Shown: in pieces, positions 7,610-16,397 of the stretch
How the letters are laid out: each line of letters opens with the position of its first letter
Numbering within the stretch: position 1 is the first letter of the stretch
Assembly: GCA_028767165.1 (NCBI GenBank)
Contig: JARACJ010000001.1
Location: 1-64,000, forward strand
Length of the DNA: 64,000 nt
Direction: 5' to 3'
DNA from: Proteobacteria bacterium DTSAM18
Lineage (GTDB): Bacteria; Myxococcota_A; UBA796; GCA-2862545
The notes under the pieces: generated by a model
Databases searched by the model: none
Told to the model about the DNA's origin: nothing
The model's input: only the letters and a program-made list of their open reading frames with translations
Made by a program: the position numbers and the translations under genes

Positions 7610-8029
7610 TCAGTCGCCCGATCCGACCTTCTCTGCGGCCAGGCGACTGAGGGGACCGAGGAGGGACGGGAGCATGTAGATGAGAGGGTGGTGATCGAGC
7701 TCCTCCCCCTTGTAGTAGCGGAGCCACGCCAGTCGGCCCGCGACGATCATGCCCCTGGCGCCCTTGAACAGCAGGGGCTTCTGGATGCGCTCGAGGGCCT
7801 GGAACTGGTGGGGCGGCAGGGCTTCGAGCTCCTCACGGTCGTACCGGGTGAAGGGAAGGCCATGCTGCCTGCAGTGGCGCAGTGCCCGGGGGATGCACTG
7901 CTCGAGCAGGGCACGGCGGTCGACCACCTCGGGCTTGACGATGCTCAGGTAGGCACTGAGCGCCACGACATCGTCTTCGGGAATGCCTTCGAGGGTGTCC
8001 CATTCCTCTTCGGTGAACTGAAAACTCAT
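7610..8029 (-). CDS. Conserved-looking soluble protein, unknown
   Basis: This 139-residue protein matches no family I recognise. It starts with an acidic helix-rich segment (FTEEEWDTLEGIPEDDVVAL), has a basic middle (RALRHCRQHGLPFTRYDREE) and ends with a hydrophobic stretch (HHPLIYMLPSLLGPLSRLA) that could sit on the membrane. The ATG at 8029 overlaps the stop of the preceding gene as ATGA, which fixes the start and implies translational coupling. Confidence 0.65.
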   Translation of the reverse strand: MSFQFTEEEWDTLEGIPEDDVVALSAYLSIVKPEVVDRRALLEQCIPRALRHCRQHGLPFTRYDREELEALPPHQFQALERIQKPLLFKGARGMIVAGRLAWLRYYKGEELDHHPLIYMLPSLLGPLSRLAAEKVGSGD

Positions 8030-8208
8030 CGATCCTCCGTGAGCAGCCAGAGGGTTCGCGCCGTGACAGCGACGAATCCGGCGAGCCCCCACCAGTTCTG
8101 GGTGCGAAGTCCCCAGACGGCGAGCGCGACGGCCAGCAGGACTCCGACCACCCATTGGATGGTGTGTGTATCCCTGCGCTTCGTCTCGTGTCCATCAGCG
8201 GTCACCAT
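8026..8208 (-). CDS. Small two-helix membrane protein
   Basis: This 60-residue protein is supported by a good SD (GGAGGTG, 6 nt before ATG) and by overlaps on both sides: 14 nt with the transglycosylase gene and ATGA with the next gene. After a charged start (ETKRRDTHT) there are two hydrophobic helices (about residues 18-33 and 40-55) separated by RTQNWWG. The function is unknown. Confidence 0.6.
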   Translation of the reverse strand: MVTADGHETKRRDTHTIQWVVGVLLAVALAVWGLRTQNWWGLAGFVAVTARTLWLLTEDR

Positions 8209-10225
8209 GCACCCACCTCCAGGCCATCAGGTGGCCGAGCACGCTGCGCACGTACCGTCGGGTCTCCGTGTAGGAGATGTCCTCGGCGAAGGTGTCCATG
8301 CCGTCGGGGTGTCGGTCCAGCCAACGCTGTACCGCATCGTCGCCGCCATTGTACGCGGCGATCACGGCCGGGAGCTGATCGGGCTGCAGCTTGCCCTTCA
8401 GGGCCTCGTGGCTGGTGGCGAGGGTGTGGACGGCCAGGAAGGTGTTGTAGGAGGGCTCGTAGAGCCGATCGGGGTCGAACGGGGAGCCCGGCAGGACCTG
8501 CTCGTGGATGTCGGCGGCCACCTCGGGCATGAGCTGCATCAGTCCCCGTGCGCCGGCGAGGGAGGTGGCGCCCGGGTCCATGGCGGACTCGACGGTCATG
8601 ATGGCGTAGGGGAGCAACAGCGGCAGGGCCGACCCCTGCGCTGCGGTGGCGATGAGGCCCGGGTAGAAGCGGGGGTAGCAGACCTGCTGCACGACGGGGT
8701 CGTGACCGCTCCTGGGGGAGCGGCAGCGCCCCTTGACCAGCTTGCGGGCGGTACGCACCTGGCCCGTCTCGAGGAACAGCCAGGCCATGGCCAGCTTGTC
8801 GTCGTCGGCGCCCGACTCGAACAGGGACAGGTCGGTGGCCAGGACCTCGCCGGCCCAGGTGGGCTGTCCGGCCTCGAGGAGCGCCCTGGCGGTGACGACG
8901 GATGTCCGGGAGGCCCAGGCCTCCGGCAGCGCGGGTGCCGTGGCCTGGGGCTGTGGTGGGATCTGGTGACCGAGCCGGGAGGAGGCGAACCAGGCGTGGC
9001 CGCTCGTGGGGTGGCGGTCGAGGAGCGCCCGCAGCTGGCGTTCCTCTTCGGCGGCGTCGCCTGCGAGGCCCGAGGCGCGGGCGGTCCAGTAGGCGGCACC
9101 CGGGCCCAGGACCTTGTGGTCGAGCAGGTGGGACAGCTGGGCGACGGCGTCGTCGGTGCGGCCCTGGTGCCACAGGGCCCGTGCCAGGAACCACCGAGCG
9201 GAGGCTGCGTGCGCACCGGAAGGGTAGCGGGTGAGGTGCTCGCGGAAGGCGCGCTCCGCGCCGGGCCAGTCCTGGCTGTCCCAGCGGAGGAAGCCGAGCT
9301 TGAAGGACGCCTCGTCGGCCTCCTCGCTCGCGGGGTGCTGGTCGATGAGCCTTGCATAGATGATGGCGGCGTTGGCGTAGTCGCCGGTGCGACTGGTGGT
9401 CAGCGCGTAGTCGAACATCCGCCCCGGAGGGCCGCTGGCGACTTCGGGTGCGCCGAGCACGGTGGACCATGCCTCGAGGGCTTCGGGGTACTGCTTCGCC
9501 TTGGAGGCCCTGCGGCCGTATTCCCACGCGGTGGAGGCCTGGTGGGCCGCGTCCGGGTACAGGCCCGTCCACAGCTCGAAGGAAGCGGGGTAGGCGTAGG
9601 CCTTGTCGAGGGAGGCGATGCGACCTTCTACGAGGGCTGCGTTCGACAGATCCTTCGGGTCGTCGATCGGGTGGCCCAGCATGGCGAGCCGCTCCGCGGA
9701 CAGGTCGGCCCATGGTCCTCGGACGGCGTCACGCCAGACCCGCTGGTAGGTGACCGTGGCGGCCTCGCGATCCCCGCGCTGGAGCGCACCCTCGGCCAGG
9801 AGGAAGCGCGCCTCGTCGCCGACGGAGGTGTCGAGGAGCCTGCGCAGATCGTCGCGGGCCTCCAGGGAGCGGTGCAGCGCCAGCAGGGCGCGGGCGCGGG
9901 TGAGGCGGAGCTGCAGCCCGGGTGCACCCGGAAGGGACTGACCCTCGAGGGATGTCAGCGCGGCCTGCGGTACGCCCTGCCGGAGCTGCAGCTTCGCGAG
10001 CTCCCAGCAGGCGTAGGGCCGCAGCGGGTGATCGGCGGGGATCTGCTCCAGGTGGGCCATCGCGGCGGAGGGGGCCTCGCAGCGGGACAGGGCCAGGTGG
10101 CCTGGCGGGCTCGGGTCGGCCTCCTCGAGGCGCTGCATGGTGGCGCAGTCTCCGAGGGTACGTGCCGCGAGCAGCTCGGCGGAGGGAGCGCCGAAGGCGA
10201 GGGGAGCGAGGAGGAACAGGAGCAT
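8195..10225 (-). CDS. Soluble-type lytic transglycosylase with TPR repeats
   Basis: This 676-residue exported protein should cleave peptidoglycan glycan strands in the periplasm. A signal peptide (MLLFLLAPLAFGAPSA) is followed by about 450 residues of helical TPR-like repeats and a C-terminal SLT domain. That domain has the catalytic Glu in MTVESAMDPGATS, then GARGLMQLMPEVA and AAYNGGDDAVQRW. The architecture matches Slt70-like enzymes. The start at 10225 was chosen for the signal peptide; the frame continues upstream without one. The next upstream gene ends 7 nt before it, so the two are probably co-transcribed. Confidence 0.88.
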   Translation of the reverse strand: MLLFLLAPLAFGAPSAELLAARTLGDCATMQRLEEADPSPPGHLALSRCEAPSAAMAHLEQIPADHPLRPYACWELAKLQLRQGVPQAALTSLEGQSLPGAPGLQLRLTRARALLALHRSLEARDDLRRLLDTSVGDEARFLLAEGALQRGDREAATVTYQRVWRDAVRGPWADLSAERLAMLGHPIDDPKDLSNAALVEGRIASLDKAYAYPASFELWTGLYPDAAHQASTAWEYGRRASKAKQYPEALEAWSTVLGAPEVASGPPGRMFDYALTTSRTGDYANAAIIYARLIDQHPASEEADEASFKLGFLRWDSQDWPGAERAFREHLTRYPSGAHAASARWFLARALWHQGRTDDAVAQLSHLLDHKVLGPGAAYWTARASGLAGDAAEEERQLRALLDRHPTSGHAWFASSRLGHQIPPQPQATAPALPEAWASRTSVVTARALLEAGQPTWAGEVLATDLSLFESGADDDKLAMAWLFLETGQVRTARKLVKGRCRSPRSGHDPVVQQVCYPRFYPGLIATAAQGSALPLLLPYAIMTVESAMDPGATSLAGARGLMQLMPEVAADIHEQVLPGSPFDPDRLYEPSYNTFLAVHTLATSHEALKGKLQPDQLPAVIAAYNGGDDAVQRWLDRHPDGMDTFAEDISYTETRRYVRSVLGHLMAWRWVHGDR

Positions 10226-10232
10226 CGATGCC

Positions 10233-13200
10233 TCAGAAGCTGCTGCCGAGCTGGAAGTACCAGGCCTGGGGTTGGGTGGGGCCGTACCCGTTGGCGGTGA
10301 GGCCCACTGCATATCCGACACGGAACTGGAAGGAGGACGTCCATCCGATGACGCTGGACAGCCGTAGCTCGCCGCCCACACCCACGAGAGATCCTCGAAA
10401 GACGTCGGCGACGTCGTCTGCGTCGTTGAACGCGTGACCGGCGTCGACGAAGGCGGCGAAGTGCAGGGCCCTCAGGAACAGGGGGACCGTGCCGAGCCCG
10501 GTGTCGAAGCGCCAGATGGGAAGACGGTATTCCGCGCCGGTGAGCCAGTAGATGTCGCCGGTCTGGGCGCCGAAGGGGTAGCCGCGGATCATGCGGTATT
10601 CGGGTGGACGCACGTAGCCCGAGCCGTCGGAGCGGGTGCCGCCGAGCTGGAAGTTGCCCACGAACTGGTCGGAGCCCACACCGAAGCCCACGGCTCCGCG
10701 CAGCGCCAGCACATGGTTGGGAACCCAGGGGTTGACCACGTAGCCGCGGCCCTCGAAGGTGCCCTGGAATTGGAAGAAGCCATCCCTCTCGCCGTCGAGT
10801 CCTTCGGAGTAGGCGCCGAGCCAGGGGGCGACGAGGCCTACCACCGCGTTGACGACGGTGCCGTCTTCCGGACTGATCGCGTAGGCCGTGGGCTGGGACC
10901 AGGCGTAGCGGTAGCCGGCGGCGAGCCTGGCGAGCACACCCTGCAGGGGCAGGGAGCCCTCGTACGCGTCCGGAGAGACGTCGGTGAGTCGGGTTCGGCG
11001 GCTGTACTCGTAGGAGCCGAAGACCGTGGACTTGTTGGTGAAGGGGTAGGTCATCAGCAGGCGAGCGGTGGTGCGCCTCTCGAACAGCTGCTGCAGCTCG
11101 TTGGAGGGCTGGGGGTCGTCCGGTTCGGAGGTCGGATCGGTGAGGCGGTAGAACCGGGGGAAGGCGTTGGTCTGCACGGACGCCGTCCAGACGTGCAACC
11201 AGCGGTTCAGGGTGAAGCTTCCACCGCCGCCGAAGGCCCGTGCGTCCGTACGGTAGGAGGCGTTGGCGGACCAGCCGAGGTAGCCGAGGGGATCGCTGGC
11301 CGACGTGGCGGCGCCCACGGAGATGCCCCAGACGTCGAAGGGGGGAGGCAGCCGGCTGAGGAAGCCGAACACCGGATCGGTGGGCGGGTCGATGAGCCGT
11401 GGCGTGAGCTCGAGGGTGGGCACCCAGTAGCGGGGGAGCAGGTAGCGCAGCGGGTTGTATCGCTTGGGGTGCAGGCTCGGGTCGACCTCCGACTCCTCGC
11501 CGTAGGCGTCCTTGACCTGTGCCTGTTCGAGGGTGTCGACCGAGCTGGAGTCCTGCGCCCATGCAGCGGACGTGCTCAGGGCGAAAGGGGAGCGCTTCAG
11601 ATCGGGTGCATGGAAGCTCGCCTCACCCTGGGGCGCCGCAGGGTCGACGGGGCCACGTTCGGGCAGGGTGAAGTCGGTGGGCAGATCGCCCCGGTCGATC
11701 CACTGGTCGGGGTCGAACGGCATCATGTGCACCTGCCAGCCGTCGGTGCGGTAGCGTGCGTAGGCGAGGCGCAGGCCATCGGCGCTGATGTGGGGCCGTG
11801 CGGCGCCCGTGGTGACGTTGGTGATCTGGTACAGGCGTCGGGTCTGCATGTCGACGGCGAAGATGTTGGGGATGCCCGTGCGGTCGGAGGCGAACACCAG
11901 GTACCGGCTGTCCGGACTCCAGGTGGGATCACGGTCGTTGGCGGTGTCGTGGGTGAGCTGCCCGATGCGACGGCCCTGCTGATCCAGCAGCCAGAGGTCA
12001 CGACGGCCGGCCTCCCACACCGACGAGACGATGTGCTGGCCATCGGGGCTGTGGCGGGGCGTGGCGTACTGGCGGTGGTGGATCTGGTCGGTGAGGACCT
12101 CGCGCCGTCCGTCGACGGTGAGGACCTCGAGCTGGGTGTTCTGTGCCCGGTTGGTGACCATCCACAGCTTCGTGCCGTCGGGGTTGAGGTCGGGATCGCG
12201 GGCGCGGGCGCCCGTGGTCAGGGGCTTGATGCTGCGCTTCGACAGGTCGTAGCGGAACAGGTCGCTCCAGGTGTTGAAGCGGTTGACCACGTGGGTGGCG
12301 GCGTAGATGAAGGCCTCTCCGTCGGAGGTCCACGTGAAGTTCCTGGCGCCGAAGTCCTTGATGAGGACCTCGGCCCCGCCTCCCTGGGCGTCGGCGGCCC
12401 AGATGCTGGAGCCGGTCTTCGGGTCGACGCAGGAGAAGACGAGGCGGTCTCCCGTGGGGGCGAAGGAGGGGGAGTTGCAGGACTGACCCTGCGGACTGAT
12501 CGGCCACCCCTCCCGGATGCCGAGCGTCCGGACGGCCGTCAGCTCCGTCTCGTAGCGGTCGTGGACGGCGCGCTTCCAGTCCTTGTGCCAGGCCCACAGG
12601 GTGCGCCCGAAGACCTTCTTCGACGGCAGCAGGTAGGGGATGTGGCCTGCGTACTGGTGCATCCAGGTGGTCCAGACGTCCTCACCGACCTGCTGGGAGA
12701 TGTAGCGGATGAAGTCCTCACCGAAGAGGTACCGCAGGTTTCCGGCGGGCAGCCGGGCCTGGTAGCCGTCCATGTTGCCCAGCGGGGGAAAGGTGTCCTC
12801 CACCACGCTGGTGCGCTTGATCATGTCGACGGTGGGGCTGCGGCCGCGACCCCCGGCGGACTGGCGGGTCTCCTGGAAGGTGGCGAAGCCCTCGATGATC
12901 CAGCGGGGAGAGAGGATCTGCGTGGAGGCGATGCGCCCCACGACCGCCCGGGCGACGCTGACGATCCCGTGGTGGGACTCCATGTGCAGCACGTGGGTGA
13001 GCTCGTGGGTGAAGATGGCCTCGGACCAGTCCTCGTACAGGGCCAGGGTGCTGTCTTCCTGGGGGGCGGTGACGAAGATCGTGATCGAGTTGTATGGAAC
13101 GGCGGTGGCGTAGCCGTTGGCGCGGTCGGTCTTGTCCACGAGCACGAGGTCGGTCTTCATGCGCGGGGTCCAGGCCAGCTCCACGACCATCTCGTCGTAG

Positions 13201-13391
13201 ACCCGCTCCACCATCTCGGCGAATTCGCCCACGAGCTGCTCCTCTCCCTGGTGGAAGTGGATGCGGAAGTGCTCGGTGTGCACGGTGCGCCACGTGAGCT
13301 GGGGATCGTTGGACGCCCCATGTGCGGAGGAGCCCACCCAGCCGAGCGCGGCCAGCAGCAGGCCTTTGAGACGGACGTGAAACAATCGCAT
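10233..13391 (-). CDS. Zinc metalloprotease / TolB-like propeller / outer-membrane barrel fusion
   Basis: This 1052-residue protein appears to have three modules. After a signal peptide (cleavage near AHGAS) there is a peptidase-MA-like domain with the zinc motif HELTH at residues 129-133. The middle, about residues 280-560, holds repeated SPDG/SPDS..LVFASDRTG units typical of PD40/TolB beta-propellers. The last 400 or so residues alternate like beta strands with many Tyr/Trp and end in YFQLGSSF, a C-terminal Phe expected for BAM-inserted barrels and reminiscent of Omp85 proteins. The protease and propeller would then sit on the periplasmic side. Substrate unknown. Confidence 0.75.
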   Translation of the reverse strand: MRLFHVRLKGLLLAALGWVGSSAHGASNDPQLTWRTVHTEHFRIHFHQGEEQLVGEFAEMVERVYDEMVVELAWTPRMKTDLVLVDKTDRANGYATAVPYNSITIFVTAPQEDSTLALYEDWSEAIFTHELTHVLHMESHHGIVSVARAVVGRIASTQILSPRWIIEGFATFQETRQSAGGRGRSPTVDMIKRTSVVEDTFPPLGNMDGYQARLPAGNLRYLFGEDFIRYISQQVGEDVWTTWMHQYAGHIPYLLPSKKVFGRTLWAWHKDWKRAVHDRYETELTAVRTLGIREGWPISPQGQSCNSPSFAPTGDRLVFSCVDPKTGSSIWAADAQGGGAEVLIKDFGARNFTWTSDGEAFIYAATHVVNRFNTWSDLFRYDLSKRSIKPLTTGARARDPDLNPDGTKLWMVTNRAQNTQLEVLTVDGRREVLTDQIHHRQYATPRHSPDGQHIVSSVWEAGRRDLWLLDQQGRRIGQLTHDTANDRDPTWSPDSRYLVFASDRTGIPNIFAVDMQTRRLYQITNVTTGAARPHISADGLRLAYARYRTDGWQVHMMPFDPDQWIDRGDLPTDFTLPERGPVDPAAPQGEASFHAPDLKRSPFALSTSAAWAQDSSSVDTLEQAQVKDAYGEESEVDPSLHPKRYNPLRYLLPRYWVPTLELTPRLIDPPTDPVFGFLSRLPPPFDVWGISVGAATSASDPLGYLGWSANASYRTDARAFGGGGSFTLNRWLHVWTASVQTNAFPRFYRLTDPTSEPDDPQPSNELQQLFERRTTARLLMTYPFTNKSTVFGSYEYSRRTRLTDVSPDAYEGSLPLQGVLARLAAGYRYAWSQPTAYAISPEDGTVVNAVVGLVAPWLGAYSEGLDGERDGFFQFQGTFEGRGYVVNPWVPNHVLALRGAVGFGVGSDQFVGNFQLGGTRSDGSGYVRPPEYRMIRGYPFGAQTGDIYWLTGAEYRLPIWRFDTGLGTVPLFLRALHFAAFVDAGHAFNDADDVADVFRGSLVGVGGELRLSSVIGWTSSFQFRVGYAVGLTANGYGPTQPQAWYFQLGSSF

Positions 13392-13565
13392 GAAGGGCCT
13401 GGTACGGCGAGGAGCACAGATGAAACAGATGTCACACTTTAGAGGATTACGGGTCGCGTGTGGTGGTGCCGGGTGCGTATGGCAGAGTTTGAGTGCTATT
13501 TGAAGCCCAGCCGAGCCGCGCTATTCGCCGGACCCCTCTCGCCGGCGGTTTCTTCGGAGTGAAAC

Positions 13566-14288
13566 ATGGACAGCCCTGGACCGATTCTCATTGTGGACGA
13601 CGAGGAGGATCTGCTCAACCTGGTGGATCTGCACCTTCGTCGTGAAGGCTTCGAGACCATCAAGGCCATGAACGGAGCCGAGGCCCTCGATGCACTCGAC
13701 AAGGTGCCGAGCCTCGTGATCCTCGATCTGATGCTGCCCGACATGAAGGGCACCGAAGTGTGCCGTCGCATCCGTGCCAACCCCGCCACGGCCAACACCC
13801 CCGTCATCATGCTCTCCGCCAAGGGAGAGGAGATCGACCGGGTGGTGGGCTTCGAGGTCGGCGCCGACGACTACGTCGTCAAGTCCAGCTTCTCCCCCCG
13901 TGAGCTGATGCTGCGCGTGCGTGCCGTGATGCGCCGTCGCGGGCAGCAGACCCCGGTCAAGGCAGAGCCCACCGGCTCCAGCCACCACCGCCTCACCTTC
14001 GGGCCCCTCGTGGTCGACGAAGAGGCCCACCGGGTGTGGGTCGAGGGCGACGAGGTCACCCTGACCGCCACCGAGTTCAAGCTCATCGCCACTCTCGCCA
14101 AGCGCCCCGGCCGCGTGCAGACCCGCGGCACGCTGCTGCAGGACGTCTGGGACATGCCCCCGGACCTCAACACCCGCACCGTCGACACCCACGTCAAGCG
14201 TCTGCGCGAGAAGCTCGGTGTCGCCGCCCGTTACGTCGAGACCGTCCGTGGTGTAGGCTACCGGTTCAACGCCCAGCCGGAGGGCTGA
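13566..14288 (+). CDS. phoB: OmpR/PhoB-type response regulator
   Basis: This 240-residue regulator has a receiver domain (DD at 11-12, phospho-Asp54 in LVILDLMLPD, Ser84, Lys106) and a winged-helix DNA-binding domain. The latter shows TATEFKLIATLAKRPGRVQTR and the end RTVDTHVKRLREKLG..VRGVGYRF. The PhoB name rests on overall similarity and on the adjacent PhoR-like kinase and phoU. The segment after Lys106 reads VVKSSFSPREL where PhoB has TKPFSP, a loss of the usual Pro with one extra residue. Its stop is 1 nt from the kinase start. Confidence 0.85.
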   Translation: MDSPGPILIVDDEEDLLNLVDLHLRREGFETIKAMNGAEALDALDKVPSLVILDLMLPDMKGTEVCRRIRANPATANTPVIMLSAKGEEIDRVVGFEVGADDYVVKSSFSPRELMLRVRAVMRRRGQQTPVKAEPTGSSHHRLTFGPLVVDEEAHRVWVEGDEVTLTATEFKLIATLAKRPGRVQTRGTLLQDVWDMPPDLNTRTVDTHVKRLREKLGVAARYVETVRGVGYRFNAQPEG

Positions 14289-14289
14289 T

Positions 14290-15567
14290 TTGCTGCTCGC
14301 GCGTACGGTCGGTGGGGCTGTCCTCACCGCCCTGCTCATCGCGGCGGTGTACCTGGTCTACGGAGACGAGGTCACTGCCTATGTCGCCATGGGCGTGATG
14401 CCGTTGCTGGTCGCCCTGTGGCAGCTCGCGGCCGGGCAATTCGCCCAGGAGATGAGCGACACGAGCAAGAACGCCCTCATCGATCGCCTCCGCAAGGAGC
14501 TCGAGGAGAGCGAGACGGCCACCGCCGTGGCCGCCGCGGCCATCAACGCGACCTCCACCGGTGTGCTGGTGGTGGGCGCCGATGGCACGATCGAGCTCGT
14601 CAACCCGGCCCTCAGGCGGCTCGTCCGGGTCAGGCCGGATGCACTGGGCCACACGCCGGTCGAGGCCGTGCCCGTGCCCGAGATCCTCGATGCCATCGAT
14701 CGGGTCCGCAAGGGGCGGGTCTCGCCGCGCCGCGACGTCGTGTCCGGCGACAAGGACCTGCTGATGGAAGCCCACGGCATGGGCGACCGGGTGCTCATCA
14801 TCCTTCGTGACGTCACCCAGACCCGCGCCACGGAACGGGCGCGCACCGACTTCGTGGCCAACGTCTCCCACGAGCTCCGCACGCCCATCGCCGCCATCCG
14901 CGGCTACGCGGAGACCCTCGCGCTGGAGTCCGATCGGCTGCCTGAAGACGTGCGCTTCCTGGTGAAGGTGGTCGAGCGCAATGCCCGACGACTGGCCCAG
15001 CTGTTCAACGACCTGCTGCACCTGTACCGCATCGAAGCACGTCGCCGGGAGCTCACGAGCGAGGAGATCCACCTGCTGCCGTTCCTGCAGGAGGCTCTCG
15101 TCGACGCCGCCGATCTCGCCGCGCAGAGGGATCAGACCTTCGAGCTCGACTGCCCGGAGGATCTCGAGTCCTACACCAACCCCGAGGCCCTGTCGGCCAT
15201 CATCGGCAACCTGGCGAACAACGCCTGCAAGTACACGGAAGCCGGGGGTACCATCACGGTGAGTGCGCGCCAGATGGGCGATGTGGTGCAGATCGACGTG
15301 GCGGACACCGGCATCGGCATCCCGTCCGAGGCCCTCGGGCGCATCTTCGAGCGCTTCTACCGGGTCGACGAGGGCCGCTCCCGTGCGATGGGCGGCACCG
15401 GTCTCGGCCTCGCCATCGTCAAGCACCTCGCCGAGGCCTCCAACTGCCGGGTGAGCGTGGCGAGTGTCGAAGGCAAGGGCAGCACGTTCTCCGTGCACCT
15501 GCCAGCCGCGCGGGATCCGGTCCAGGCGCGCCGCTGGGAAGATGGCAGCGAGGTCTGGGGCGACTGA
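14290..15567 (+). CDS. phoR: PhoR-like sensor histidine kinase
   Basis: This 425-residue kinase has two N-terminal membrane helices with almost no periplasmic loop, as in PhoR. A PAS-like domain follows (about 85-180), then the H-box FVANVSHELRTPIAAIRGY (His193) and an ATPase domain with NLANNACKYT, DTGIGIP and GGTGLGLAIVKH. It starts with TTG at 14290, supported by GGAGGG six nt upstream within the phoB stop region. It probably phosphorylates the preceding regulator in response to phosphate, as in other PhoBR systems. The pst transporter genes are not in the window. Confidence 0.85.
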   Translation: MLLARTVGGAVLTALLIAAVYLVYGDEVTAYVAMGVMPLLVALWQLAAGQFAQEMSDTSKNALIDRLRKELEESETATAVAAAAINATSTGVLVVGADGTIELVNPALRRLVRVRPDALGHTPVEAVPVPEILDAIDRVRKGRVSPRRDVVSGDKDLLMEAHGMGDRVLIILRDVTQTRATERARTDFVANVSHELRTPIAAIRGYAETLALESDRLPEDVRFLVKVVERNARRLAQLFNDLLHLYRIEARRRELTSEEIHLLPFLQEALVDAADLAAQRDQTFELDCPEDLESYTNPEALSAIIGNLANNACKYTEAGGTITVSARQMGDVVQIDVADTGIGIPSEALGRIFERFYRVDEGRSRAMGGTGLGLAIVKHLAEASNCRVSVASVEGKGSTFSVHLPAARDPVQARRWEDGSEVWGD

Positions 15568-15674
15568 GAGCGTGCCGGACCCACGGAACAATCTGGGATT
15601 CGAGCCGGTTTCGGCACCATGCCGTCACCCTGTGGAACTAGATTGCTTCCCCGCACGTTCCCACGGTGGTTAGA

Positions 15675-16358
15675 ATGAACGGCATGACCCACTCGCATGC
15701 GCAGTACATCCTGAAGTCCGAGTCCGATCTCGATCGCATCCGCACCAAGTTCCTGCAGATGTGCGCACGCGCCGAGAACATGGTGGGCCAGTCCATCCGC
15801 TCGCTGCTCGAGCGCGATGCACGACTGGCCCGCAGTGTCGTCGCGTCGGACCCGGCCCTCGACAACCTCGAGCTCGAGATCGACGGCCTGTGCATCCGCT
15901 ATCTGGCCACGGCCAAGCCGGAAGGTTTCGAGCTGCGGTTCACCACCACCATCATGAAGATGGTCACGGACCTCGAGCGCATCGGCGATCTCGCGGTGAA
16001 CATCGCAGAGCGTGGCCTCGACATCGGTCCGCGTCCCGGCCTCGGACCGGGTCACGAGATCGAGAAGATGGGCGAGGCGGTGGTCGACATGCTGCGCGAT
16101 GCCACCGACGCCTTCGTCAGCCTCGACTCCTCGGTGGAGGCCCGCCTGCGCCGCAAGGACAAGGCCGTCGACACCTACAACCGGCAGGCCTTCAAGACCT
16201 GGATCCAGGTCATGACCACCCAGCCCGACGACGTGCCTCGGGCGCTGGCCTACACATCCGTCAGCCGGTACCTCGAGCGGATCGCCGACCACGCCGTGAA
16301 CCTCGGCCAGATGATCCTGCTGCTCGTGGAAGGCCTCGACGTCCGCCACACCCGCTGA
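15675..16358 (+). CDS. phoU: Phosphate signalling protein PhoU
   Basis: This 227-residue all-helical protein has two PhoU repeats. Each carries the metal-binding E/D..R..D motif: MVTDLERIGDLAVNIAE in the first and SRYLERIADHAVNLGQ in the second. PhoU links the Pst transporter to PhoR and damps the phosphate response. The start at 15675 has GGTGG five nt upstream; ATG 15684 is an alternative. It follows phoR by about 107 nt and is convergent with the helicase gene. Confidence 0.92.
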   Translation: MNGMTHSHAQYILKSESDLDRIRTKFLQMCARAENMVGQSIRSLLERDARLARSVVASDPALDNLELEIDGLCIRYLATAKPEGFELRFTTTIMKMVTDLERIGDLAVNIAERGLDIGPRPGLGPGHEIEKMGEAVVDMLRDATDAFVSLDSSVEARLRRKDKAVDTYNRQAFKTWIQVMTTQPDDVPRALAYTSVSRYLERIADHAVNLGQMILLLVEGLDVRHTR

Positions 16359-16359
16359 A

Positions 16360-16376
16360 GCCGGGACCCGCCCGGC
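16360..16376. terminator. GC hairpin between phoU and the helicase gene
   Basis: GCCGGG-ACCCG-CCCGGC immediately follows the phoU stop. There is no T-tract, so it may be a weak terminator or an RNA-end stabiliser. Confidence 0.45.
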
Positions 16377-16397
16377 AGGGGCGTGGCGGAAGGAGCC

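Noticed and set aside
10434-13442. A 1002-codon plus-strand frame opposite the protease fusion
   Set aside because: The opposite strand carries a signal peptide, HELTH site and propeller repeats; this frame has none.
13392-13565. Pho box ahead of the phoB-like gene
   Set aside because: No pair of CTGTCAT-like direct repeats with correct spacing was found.
15420-15640. Small frames overlapping the end of phoR and the phoR-phoU gap
   Set aside because: They are out-of-frame shadows of the kinase ATPase domain with no independent support.
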